From: Wolbachia endosymbiont of Cylisticus convexus
GTDB taxonomy: Bacteria > Pseudomonadota > Alphaproteobacteria > Rickettsiales > Anaplasmataceae
Reading direction: 5' to 3'
Assembly: GCF_003344345.1 (NCBI RefSeq)
Contig: NZ_QPIP01000077.1
Span: 1 to 7,706, forward strand
Length of the DNA stretch: 7,706 nucleotides
The position numbers were made by a program, and so were the translations under genes. This document shows, piece after piece, positions 1-6,365 of the stretch (the stretch's first letter is position 1; every line of letters begins with the position of its first letter). The notes beneath the pieces were generated by a model that saw nothing but the letters and a program-made list of their open reading frames with translations, had not been told where the DNA came from and did no database searches.

Positions 1-4
1 GAAC

Positions 5-50
5 GAGTAAGAGTTTAGTGGACTGAGATATTTTCCACTAAACTCTCCTC
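5..50 (-). ncRNA. Group II intron domain VI with branch-point bulge
   Basis: A 12-bp perfect stem (11-22 with 34-45) has an 11-nt loop. It is extended by a 3-bp stem (5-7 with 48-50) across a small internal loop. The minus-strand A opposite position 8 is unpaired in that loop and lies 7 nt from the window edge. That matches the bulged branch-point adenosine that attacks the 5' splice site. The unusually long perfect stem makes this an easy domain VI call. The exact branch base is inferred. Confidence 0.85.
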
Positions 51-53
51 TAG

Positions 54-87
54 GAACCGTACTTGAAAGTTTCCCTTCATACGGCTC
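54..87 (-). ncRNA. Group II intron domain V
   Basis: On the minus strand this is a 34-nt hairpin. It starts GAGCCGTATG, has a GAAA tetraloop, and ends GTACGGTTC. Length, the AGC catalytic triad near the 5' end, the GNRA-type loop and the internal bulge all match canonical domain V, the active-site helix that binds the catalytic metals. The upper stem TGAAGG/CTTTCA pairs with one G-U, and the lower stem pairs with one G-U. No disabling change is visible, so the ribozyme core here appears functional. Confidence 0.93.
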
Positions 88-176
88 GAGCCATCTTAAG
101 TCCTTTTCTCGAGAACCGGCAACAGCTTCCTTCAAATATTCTGGCATTTCAAATTCCTTACTAGGATTAACATTAA

Positions 177-1660
177 TCATATCTTATCATCCTCATAAAG
201 AGAAGGATTATTTGATCTACGTTTTTCAAAGTAGGCATACCATTCTTTATCGTAGGGATTTGCCTCAGCTTGAATTTTCTTGTGGCGACGAATTGGTACG
301 CTTGTTGCTTGAAAGAGTTCCTTCCACTCAACTGTACCTTTATTCTTAGTCAGCGCTGCAAAGCACCATCTTCTGGCTTCTTTTGTTTTAAAGTATTTCT
401 CCTTAATCCAGCGTAAGCCTTTATTAGGGTGTCTGCGTTTTGACCATTGCCATAAGGCTTTAAAAATCTCAGAATCCACTTTCTCATAAGCTTTTCTTGC
501 GCATATTCCCCTGTGGTAATAGACCCACCCTCGAATTTGAGGTGTGAGCAGTTCTATTACTTTTTCTTGGGTTGCTGCGCAGTTCTTACGAATCAAGCAC
601 CGGATGCGCTTCAGAAGTCGGTTTGTACTTTCTGCTGAAGGTTTGATGATTATCTTCCTTTCGTACTTACGTACTGTCTGACCTAGAAAATCAAATCCCT
701 GTTCTACGTGTGTGATCTTGGTTTTTCCTGTGGATAGAGTTAACCCTCTGTCGCTGAGGAAATCCTCTACTAGCCTTTTAACTTTAGTCTCAAGAATTTC
801 TTTTGATTTTCCAGTGTTACTATGAAGTCATCCGCGTAGCGAATCACGTGCACACCATATTTCTTGCGTTTTCTTGTTCCCTTCTTCCCGAAATGTTTAC
901 TGATAACATTTTCGAAACCATCAAGGGTCAAGTTAGCAAGTACAGGGGAGATAATTCCTCCTTGTGGAGTCCCTGCTATTGTGAAGCGGAACATTTGTTT
1001 TTCTATGAACCCAGATTTTAACCATTTGCTGAGAATATTCTTTTCTATTGGAATTGAGCTTTCTAACCAGCAATGGTCTATTTCATCAAAACACTTCTTA
1101 ATATCCGCCTCTAGGATCCATTGCGATCTGTCGCGTCCCGCCAAAGTTTTGTGGATCTGGCTTATCGCATCAGCAGCTGAGCGATGTTTCCTAAATCCGT
1201 ATGAGTGTCTATCTCCTATTGTTTCTGCAACAGGATCAAGTCCCATAAGATATAAGGCCTGCATCGCTCGATCTTTCATAGTGGGAATACTAAGAGGTCG
1301 CTTGCTGCCTGTAGGTTTGGGGATATAGACTCGTCTCAAAGGTTGAGAGCGATATCCTCGTTGCCTCAGGTTTGCAATTCCTTGAGATTTTGCTGAAGGG
1401 CTCTGCCACAACTGGTTGTCAACACCAGCTGTACATTTTCCTTTATTTGAAGTTACGCGTTTTACTGCCAACGCTTTAGCACTAAAACTACGTGTGAGGA
1501 GGCGTTGTAAAGTTTTCACTTTATTCCATCTCCTAGCTTTTGTTGCCTGAACAATACGAGCTTGTAGCCTTCTGGTATTTTTTTTACACTGAAACCAGTT
1601 AATTTGATTCCAGTGTTCTGCTGTACCGAAAGGTGCACTTACAATTTTACCTGTAACCAT
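177..1660 (-). pseudogene. ltrA: Group II intron reverse transcriptase/maturase, frameshifted
   Basis: This is an LtrA-type intron-encoded protein. The N-terminal open part (1660-770, 296 aa) has the RT palm blocks: a first aspartate region around residues 184-196 (EADIKKCFDEIDH), PQGG at 232-235 and the catalytic YADD at 275-278. Just after YADDFIVT the frame breaks. The minus-strand sequence continues in another frame from EILETKVKRLVEDFL through FDFLG into the maturase X domain (RGWVYYHRGICARKAY) and ends at the stop at 177. The start ATG at 1660 is preceded by a GAGG Shine-Dalgarno-like element. Removing one AC dinucleotide at 814-817 gives VTGKSKEILE, the family's usual wording, and a 493-aa protein, so a +2 insertion is the simplest lesion. 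The C-terminus stops soon after NPYDKEWYAYFEKR with no HNH endonuclease, which many relatives carry. Confidence 0.92.
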
Positions 1661-2265
1661 CTGCTTTCCTCACTTAAAAGGTTTTACAAACAATCTTGTT
1701 CAAGATGACCGTAGTGGACGTCAGTTCTCTTTCGAGCCAGATAACGTTTAAACCTGTATCTCATCCATTACAGATGAGCATTCACTTTTTCCACACTCCC
1801 AATCCCACATATCCATCAGTCTTTCTCATGATCAACCTTACTGAGTAAAGAAATTACCCAGAGATATATGGGGTTTCCGTGTTCCACCTATCAAACAACG
1901 AGCGGGTTAGGATTGATCTATACACCGGTGGTGTTTATGTTTGCGTATCAGATGCGTTCACGCTGATAACCTACCACATACCTTTTGGTCCAAGCCTGTC
2001 AGTGTCTTTGGCTTGTTCGATTTAACGATGCTTACGATCATTCACTTCTGTTATCCATACCGTTCACCCTAGCCCCCGTGCCAACTTGACACTTATAGCA
2101 TCGTTCCTTCTTCACAGACCGAACTTCTCCTTTTCGGGCGGGTTCATTGTCCTAAACGCTTTGCATAAGACATTACTGTACTTATACAGTTTAGTAGGGT
2201 ACGAGTGGCAAAACACTCGGTTTAGTCAGTGCTAAACAGTTTAATAGACGACTTTCACGTCACAC
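1661..2265 (-). ncRNA. Group II intron 5' RNA region (domains I-III and start of IV)
   Basis: This 600-nt stretch has no credible protein-coding frame and lies between the intron 5' end and the reverse transcriptase start codon. In this intron class that interval holds domain I (exon recognition and scaffold), domains II and III, and the entry to domain IV. The one tertiary element I can support by complementarity is a candidate EBS1 at 1954-1959. I did not fold the whole region, so the individual domain boundaries are not assigned. Confidence 0.75.
1954..1959 (-). other. Candidate EBS1 exon-binding site of the intron
   Basis: On the minus strand this reads GAACGC. It is perfectly complementary to the last six bases of the 5' exon, GCGTTC (2271-2266), directly before the splice site. 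It lies about 307 nt into the intron, within the range where EBS1 occurs in domain I. Chance 6-mer matches are possible in 2 kb, so this is a proposal supported by position and by the exact junction. I found no convincing EBS2 partner. Confidence 0.5.
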
Positions 2266-2310
2266 GAACGCGTAATTGTTTTTTGGATCAAGAAATTTAG
2301 AAAAAGCCAT
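2266..2310 (-). CDS. First exon of an Rpn/PD-(D/E)XK transposase-like gene, interrupted by the intron
   Basis: An ATG at 2310 opens a 15-codon frame reading MAFSKFLDPKNNYAF, and it ends exactly at the intron 5' splice site, between codons. From memory, this resembles the conserved N-terminus of the Rpn family (recombination-promoting nuclease / putative transposase, PD-(D/E)XK fold) that is abundant in Wolbachia and Rickettsia. Those proteins continue with an AFKRIFG-type motif, so the next exon should begin with a Lys/Arg codon and lies beyond the left edge of the window. An in-frame TAG upstream limits extension. The Shine-Dalgarno is weak. The family call rests on 15 residues and is a recognition from knowledge, not a search result. 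The intron could be spliced out if maturase is available. Confidence 0.65.
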
Positions 2311-2384
2311 AAGACATTCGCTTAAAAAGTACTAATAATTATACAATATTTTTCTCGATTTTTCAACATAATATCCTCCCAGCA

Positions 2385-2609
2385 TTAACTTACTGTGACC
2401 TTTCCGGTTGACCCACTGCGATTCTTTGCAACATTTATCTCTAATTCGTTATTAGCGTCGGTTTTATAGTAACTGTCTCTGTAGAGTAGTTTGTTCCTGA
2501 CTCTCACAGGTCTGCTAATTGCGGTCTTTTGTTTTGTCTGTCTATCTACTTTACGATTTATTTGTGATAATGCTACGGTAGACGAATTTTCTCTAATAAA
2601 AGACAGTTG
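2385..2609 (-). pseudogene. dnaB: Decayed 3' end of a DnaB-type replicative DNA helicase gene
   Basis: Read on the minus strand, this region gives VALSQINRKVDRQ, then (one frame over) RPQLADL, a TGA at 2506-2504, then ESG. Back in the original frame it gives LLYRDSYYKTDANNELEI and NVAKNRSGSTGKVTVS before a TAA at 2387-2385. These match, in order, the DnaB C-terminal landmarks ALSQLSR, RPQLSDLRESG, MFLYRDEYY and AKQRNGPTG. The TGA sits where the conserved Arg of DLRESG belongs, a plausible CGA to TGA change, and about a dozen residues between ESG and LYRD are missing. No helicase sequence is recognisable upstream of about 2610. It is therefore a 3' fragment with at least two frame changes. Whether it derived from the chromosomal or a phage helicase cannot be told here. 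Confidence 0.8.
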
Positions 2610-2735
2610 TAAAATGTGCTAATAATAAACAAATTGGTCAACCAAGTGTACATAATTATAATGCGATTACAAAAGCTCAGCAATTAACCCAGTCTAAGTA
2701 GGACAAAAACACTGTGTTATACTAGAAATAATGTG

Positions 2736-2822
2736 CGGAAAAGGGGGGATTCGAACCCCCGACATATTTTCATATGTGCACGCTTTCCAAGCGTGTGCTT
2801 TAGACCACTCAGCCACCTTTCC
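2736..2822 (-). tRNA. tRNA-Ser(GGA)
   Basis: The minus strand folds as a class II tRNA. Acceptor GGAAAGG pairs with CTTTTCC (one G-U) and is followed by discriminator G. The D arm begins GCTGAG. The anticodon stem CACGC/GCGTG encloses TTGGAAA, giving anticodon GGA, which reads serine UCC and UCU. The long variable arm ACATAT-GAAA-ATATGT is typical of serine tRNAs, and the T arm is GGGGG-TTCGAAT-CCCCC. Discriminator G73 and the long variable arm are known serine identity elements. A complete 3' CCA is not encoded and would be added after transcription. The gene lies 31 nt downstream of the phage-tail-like gene on the same strand. Confidence 0.97.
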
Positions 2823-2853
2823 ATGCTTATTCATAATATTAAAAATTGTGCTG

Positions 2854-3651
2854 CTAAACAACTGGTATGTATGGTTCGCCACGGAAATTCACAGTATTGT
2901 TAAACTTGTTTTTGCAGGTTAAAAATGCTTTATCACAACCTGCAAGTATCAAATATTTATCCCCAGTAGAAATTTTATATGGAGATAAAGCAAATAATGT
3001 AACTACTTTATTTTTGTATTCCTTAACTACAACTTCAAATGTTGCTGGACTAAAGAATTTCACTACTCCATGCTTATAATATCCATCGCTTTCGACCAAA
3101 TTAGTGTCTTCAAATCTTCTTTCGTCTATCACTTTAGTAATCGTGCTTGTTCTACTAAACTTTTTAGCATCAGTTTTACATTTATCGTCGCAAAATTGTG
3201 CCCTGCATACAGGAGAATACAATTCTGATATGCTTTTCTCAAGCTTTGCCGCAAGCCCTCTAATTTCAGCGATAAACCTACCACTATTTAATGTTACTTT
3301 ACCAAAAGTTCCAAAGTGCAGACTCATCATTCCTTGACTTAAATCTTTATAATTCACAAGAAATATTTCAATATTTGCAAAATCATACCTTCCTGATAAA
3401 ACATCTTCTTCTTTAATATCAGAACTATTTAATATCTCTTCAATTTCTAGATTGTCAGTTCTCAAATCGCTGTTTAATAGTATACTACTAGCTGTAAACC
3501 CACTTGAAGATTTATAGAGTATATTATTGACATTTAAATCCTCGTCATAGTCAGTGAATCCCATTACTTCCCCACTTACAAGCGTTAATTTCCAGCAAGT
3601 AGCGATGGTAAGTAATTCTCCAGCTAAATGGTTTTTTAATTTGGTTTGCAT
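2854..3651 (-). CDS. DUF2163 / phage BR0599-family tail hub protein (GTA gp13-like)
   Basis: This is an intact 265-aa protein. The N-terminal half (residues 1-135) has the family's opening pattern: a cool start, then WKLTLVSGEVMGFTDYDEDL, then a SGFTASSILLNSDLRTDNLE stretch. The C-terminal half has cysteines at 149, 154 and 158 and again at 239 and 246, ending in NFRGEPYIPVV. Family members end in the same NFRGFPYIPG-type tail. The related gp13 hub of the Rhodobacter capsulatus gene transfer agent binds an iron-sulfur cluster through such cysteines, so the same is likely here. The start is supported by a strong GGGAGG Shine-Dalgarno (3662-3657). No other tail gene is next to it: the upstream neighbour is a porin and the downstream one a tRNA. 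It is either a retained orphan of a prophage or GTA cluster, or part of a dispersed one. Confidence 0.85.
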   Translation of the reverse strand: MQTKLKNHLAGELLTIATCWKLTLVSGEVMGFTDYDEDLNVNNILYKSSSGFTASSILLNSDLRTDNLEIEEILNSSDIKEEDVLSGRYDFANIEIFLVNYKDLSQGMMSLHFGTFGKVTLNSGRFIAEIRGLAAKLEKSISELYSPVCRAQFCDDKCKTDAKKFSRTSTITKVIDERRFEDTNLVESDGYYKHGVVKFFSPATFEVVVKEYKNKVVTLFALSPYKISTGDKYLILAGCDKAFLTCKNKFNNTVNFRGEPYIPVV

Positions 3652-3744
3652 AGTTGCCTCCCGCTTAATTGATTAAATTTGAAAAGTTCGATAGGTAAGG
3701 GATTATGATGATTTACCCATTATCTGAGTAGTTATAGGGTGTCA

Positions 3745-3766
3745 TGCCAGTACCCAGATACTGGCA
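3745..3766. repeat. Palindromic repeat, variant copy
   Basis: An 8-bp perfect inverted repeat (TGCCAGTA at 3745-3752, TACTGGCA at 3759-3766) has a 6-nt loop. It shares the CCAGT..ACTGG core and the flanking TGTCAT and CATCC words with the two copies to the right. It belongs to the short dispersed palindromes common between Wolbachia genes. No coding frame or promoter is evident in it. Confidence 0.6.
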
Positions 3767-3837
3767 TCCAGTTAAATTTACGGGTATAAAAGTAGCTGCT
3801 TTATGTCAAAATACAACGTTTCTGATGATGATGGAAA

Positions 3838-3861
3838 CCAGTGTCACGCACTGGGATGACA
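3838..3861. repeat. Palindromic repeat with CCAGTG-TCACG-CACTGG core
   Basis: An inverted repeat CCAGTG/CACTGG (3838-3843, 3849-3854) with a 5-nt loop is followed by GATGACA. A 21-bp segment from 3841 recurs exactly at 3903-3923. The arrangement looks like mobile intergenic hairpin elements, with no spacer regularity that would suggest CRISPR. Confidence 0.65.
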
Positions 3862-3902
3862 CCACCTGTTATGCGAATTAAAACAAACGCTTATACAATC
3901 GT

Positions 3903-3923
3903 GTGTCACGCACTGGGATGACA
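3903..3923. repeat. Second exact copy of the 21-bp repeat
   Basis: This is identical over 21 bp to 3841-3861. The left arm of the palindrome is altered here (CGTGTG precedes it instead of ACCAGTG), so this copy folds less well. Two exact copies 62 bp apart, plus the variant at 3745, make a small cluster downstream of the porin gene. The rest of the 3652-4021 intergenic region shows no gene. Confidence 0.65.
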
Positions 3924-3980
3924 GGAGAAAGGACACCATATGTTTATTTGATCGACAAATAAAACACTGAGAGACAAGAC

Positions 3981-4007
3981 ACACACCACATTCAAGTTGT
4001 GGTGTGT
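3981..4007 (-). terminator. Hairpin downstream of the porin gene, possible terminator
   Basis: A 10-bp perfect stem (ACACACCACA at 3981-3990 with TGTGGTGTGT at 3998-4007) has a 7-nt loop and starts 15 nt past the porin stop codon on the minus strand. The position suits an intrinsic terminator. The bases following it on the minus strand (GTCTTGTCT) are only loosely T-rich, so it may instead be an mRNA 3'-end stabiliser. Confidence 0.5.
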
Positions 4008-4021
4008 ATTACTAGGACTAA

Positions 4022-6034
4022 TTAAAAAGAAAACTTCACACCAGTGAGTAGAAGGATTCCTTGGTTAGAAGGTACATTGTTAGCATCTTTATCTTGTATC
4101 GCACCTTTTTCGTCAGTCATAAAATAATGTAAGGCTGCATAAGGAACAAACTTGCTCTTACTGCATGAAGAAGATAGATCATATTGAACACCAAGTGCAA
4201 CATCATGAAGCATATCTTTGTCATTCATTGTGCTGCCAAAGTATGTCAAGCTTGTATAGACATTCTCATATTGATAGCCAGCACCTGCAGTCCAATACAT
4301 GGTATTTTCACCAAACTGAGCCTTCAGTCCTCTCATCCTTACGTCACTATCAGGAAGCGATTCATATTCATCCAAGTATCTACCAGAGTTAACATCAATC
4401 AGCGGTTTAATACCTTTTGGTTGACCAGACTTGCCCAAATATGCAAAAGAGGCAGCAAACTTTATATTTTGACCTTCGTCAATCTTATAATCAGCACTTG
4501 CACCTAAATTAACACCCCTAAGGTCATTGTACTCTACAAATTCCCTATAAGAATGCTTATCTTTATTTAGTTCCTTTGCATGACCATACTCACCAACCAC
4601 GGAAGTTTTAACTTTTATGTTATGTTTACTAAAGTCATATTCATATGATGCGCCAGCGCTTACTATGTGCTCATAGCCTGGACCAACATGTCTTACTATA
4701 TCATAATCCTCCTTTACAACAGATAAACTATTATCGTAACGAGGTGAGTAGCTAATACCAAATCTCGCACCCATATAATTTGGCGAGTAGTAAGCAGCTC
4801 TAAACGGCAATGTAGTCATAATATCTTTGTTGTATTTCCCTGCCATACGGAAGGAGAGTTTCTCACTCTCGCTCGAGAAGCTTTCAGTGTAAAGACGTGG
4901 TGTTACGTAAAATGGAAAGTTTGCAGCACTTCCTTCTAAGTTCACTTTCCTGAACCAGTCACTATCTGCAGCTCCGTCAACAGTTGCAATCCTTGTTGCA
5001 TCAAGTCTCATTAGAGACTCAGGACCAAACTGATAGCCAAGTTTCAGATCACCATATTTTGAATTTAAGAATACATGTGAACTTCTACCTCTTGCAGCAT
5101 TCACACCTTGTGAAGCTCCTTTACCTTCAGTCACTGGAACATGAAATTGCACATCAGCACCATAAAGAAGTCCTAAATCTTCATTTTTGTTTTCAGCTCT
5201 TAAGTGCAATATTGCATCTGAAATCATGCCCATGTTTTCGCTGTAATCACCAATATTTCCTATCCCTTCAGGAAATACTGGATCTGCTCCTTTTATAAGA
5301 TCTTCAGGAGTAGCAAAATAACCTACCAAATTCCCTGGCATAACATTATAACGCTCATAGCCACTTAACCCATAGTTACCATAACCTTGAGAATCAACAA
5401 CACCACCAAAAGTTATCCTTAAGCCATCCTTTCCTTGGTTGGTATCGATAATATCAACGCCACCAACTGAAACAACAGGACTTGCCTTACCTTTTTCCTC
5501 TGTATTGCTGTTAACAACTTTTACATCCTTTTTTATATCTTCAGCTTCAATTTTAGCATTCTTGGTTTTAGAACCCTTAGTTTTTGACTTTTCTACATTA
5601 GAATTTTTAACTTTCAGGGCTTTCGCCTTTGAATCCTCTATAAGTTTTGCTTTTTTCTCATTTGCCAGTCTGATTTCTTCTTTTTCTTTTGTTCGGCTGC
5701 TAATTTTAACTCTTCTTTTTCTTCTTTTGTTCAGCTGCTAATTTTAACTCCTCTTTTTCTTCTGCTCAGCTGCTAATCTTAGCTCTTCTTTTTTCTTAAG
5801 CTCTTCAGCTTTTTTTCTTGGATCAGCATTACATATCCTGTCCATTTTTTCTTTTAGTTTTTTATTTGATGTCCTCATCACTTCCATCTTTCCAGAAGCT
5901 TTGATTGACTCGTTACTCTCTTGCTTTTTCACTTCCTTCATACTCTCGTCAGAAAAGTCAGCAGCAAAGCCACTGAAAGAACATAAAGTCAATAGAGAAG
6001 CTAGAGCAGTTCTAGTATAAATAGATTTTTTCAT
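4022..6034 (-). pseudogene. Porin-like outer membrane protein, with stops in a Lys/Glu-rich repeat
   Basis: The gene starts at ATG 6034 with signal peptide MKKSIYTRTALASLLTLCSF and a likely cut after FAA. It continues as a charged segment and a Lys/Glu/Ala-rich repeat. As written it stops at 5746-5744 after 96 residues, followed at once by TAG at 5740-5738. Beyond these the same frame is open down to 4022 and reads ANEKKAKLIEDSKAKALK, a Lys-rich linker, then a beta-barrel with GDLKLGYQFGPESLMRLDAT resembling Gram-negative porins. It ends KFSF, and a terminal Phe is the usual BAM recognition signal. Adding one A to each of three A5 tracts joins everything into 671 residues. An ATG at 5341 would give only a 439-aa internal fragment without export signal, so it is not the true start. 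The barrel shows no other lesion. It could be a recent pseudogene, a phase-variable gene, or an assembly homopolymer error. Confidence 0.8.
5666..5803 (-). repeat. Tandem Lys/Glu-rich coding repeat with shortened A tracts
   Basis: Four near-copies encode variants of (E)ELRLAAEQKKK. The first (5803-5777) has an A6 tract (5794-5789) and is in frame. The next three units, starting at 5776, 5741 and 5703, measure 35, 38 and 38 bp and carry A5 tracts at 5758-5754, 5720-5716 and 5685-5681. Each would be a multiple of three (36, 39, 39) with a sixth A. Together they total 111 bp, so the frame after the array equals the frame before it. Confidence 0.85.
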
Positions 6035-6107
6035 GAAGTGCCCCCAAAAAATTTTAAAATCATAACATAAATAGTATAAGGATGTTGAAAATCCAACTTA
6101 AAGCAAC

Positions 6108-6136
6108 CTTATAGCGAAAATAAAAGTAAAATGCAA
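6108..6136 (-). promoter_or_regulatory. Candidate sigma-70 promoter of the porin gene
   Basis: On the minus strand, TTGCAT (6136-6131) and TATAAG (6113-6108) are separated by 17 nt. Transcription would begin near 6101, leaving a leader of about 67 nt before ATG 6034. A GGGGG run about 8 nt before the ATG may serve as the Shine-Dalgarno. The AT-rich context makes chance matches likely, hence moderate confidence. Confidence 0.4.
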
Positions 6137-6296
6137 TACTTTAAAAGCAACTTTCTTAATACGCTCAACGTGTATATTAACCAAAATTTAGCACAAAGGT
6201 CGCTTGTTAGTACATTGTAACTCTATATTTATTCTATGGAAGTAAAATTTACTCAAAGTGAAAGCACAAAAAAGATTAATATATTAATATAAGTTG

Positions 6297-6325
6297 TTGA
6301 CAATAATATTAATTTGTATTATAGT
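6297..6325 (+). promoter_or_regulatory. Sigma-70 promoter of the lipase gene
   Basis: A perfect TTGACA (6297-6302) is followed by a 17-nt spacer and TATAGT (6320-6325). The predicted start near 6332 gives a 34-nt leader containing an AAGG Shine-Dalgarno (6357-6360), 5 nt before ATG 6366. The quality of both boxes is high even for AT-rich DNA. The remainder of the 6035-6365 gap shows no gene. Confidence 0.65.
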
Positions 6326-6365
6326 TGATAGATTATTGTTTTATTTTCAGTAGATTAAGGTACTT

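Larger units (their letters stand above)
1..2265 (-). mobile_element. Group II intron with encoded reverse transcriptase, nearly complete
   Basis: This is a self-splicing retroelement transcribed on the minus strand. Its 5' end is a GTGTG motif (2265-2261) matching the GUGYG consensus. A 600-nt structured RNA portion follows, then a reverse transcriptase/maturase gene in domain IV, then domains V and VI at the left window edge. The likely branch-point A (complement of position 8) lies 7 nt from the window end. Group II branch points usually sit 7-8 nt from the 3' splice site, so the intron should end at, or one or two bases beyond, position 1. The total length of about 2.27 kb is normal for an ORF-bearing bacterial intron. 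The RNA core looks intact but the protein is frameshifted, so splicing or movement would need maturase supplied by another copy. The 5' boundary is supported by the reading frame of the flanking exon. The exact 3' boundary is inferred. Confidence 0.9.

Noticed and set aside
864..1328. Plus-strand open frame of 154 codons
   Set aside because: It lies opposite the reverse transcriptase, whose conserved motifs are on the minus strand; this frame has no family features.
2736..2760. Possible phage attachment site at the 3' end of the tRNA
   Set aside because: I see no second copy of the tRNA 3' end elsewhere in the window and no integrase gene, so integration at this tRNA cannot be supported.
2694..2922. 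Two open frames across the tRNA region, one on each strand
   Set aside because: They run through tRNA-Ser, a well-formed structure; the frames reflect its sequence and are not genes.
3838..3923. Possible CRISPR fragment (two exact 21-bp repeats)
   Set aside because: There are only two exact copies, each is an internal palindrome, a variant lies at irregular distance, and there is no cas gene. It fits dispersed intergenic hairpins better.
4165..5298. Several plus-strand open frames of 75-107 codons, rich in His, Gln and Leu
   Set aside because: They are antisense shadows of the porin barrel and show no ribosome binding sites or recognisable domains.
5439..5741. Plus-strand frame of 100 codons with a hydrophobic Phe/Leu/Ser-rich sequence resembling a membrane protein
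   Set aside because: It is the reverse complement of the Lys/Glu-rich repeat and linker; complementing Lys/Glu codons gives Phe/Leu/Ser automatically.
5681..5758. Programmed -1 ribosomal frameshifting on AAAAAG in the porin repeat
   Set aside because: The heptamer would be G AAA AAG rather than the efficient A AAA AAG, no stimulatory structure is evident, and it would have to occur three times in succession. It is kept only as a remote possibility.
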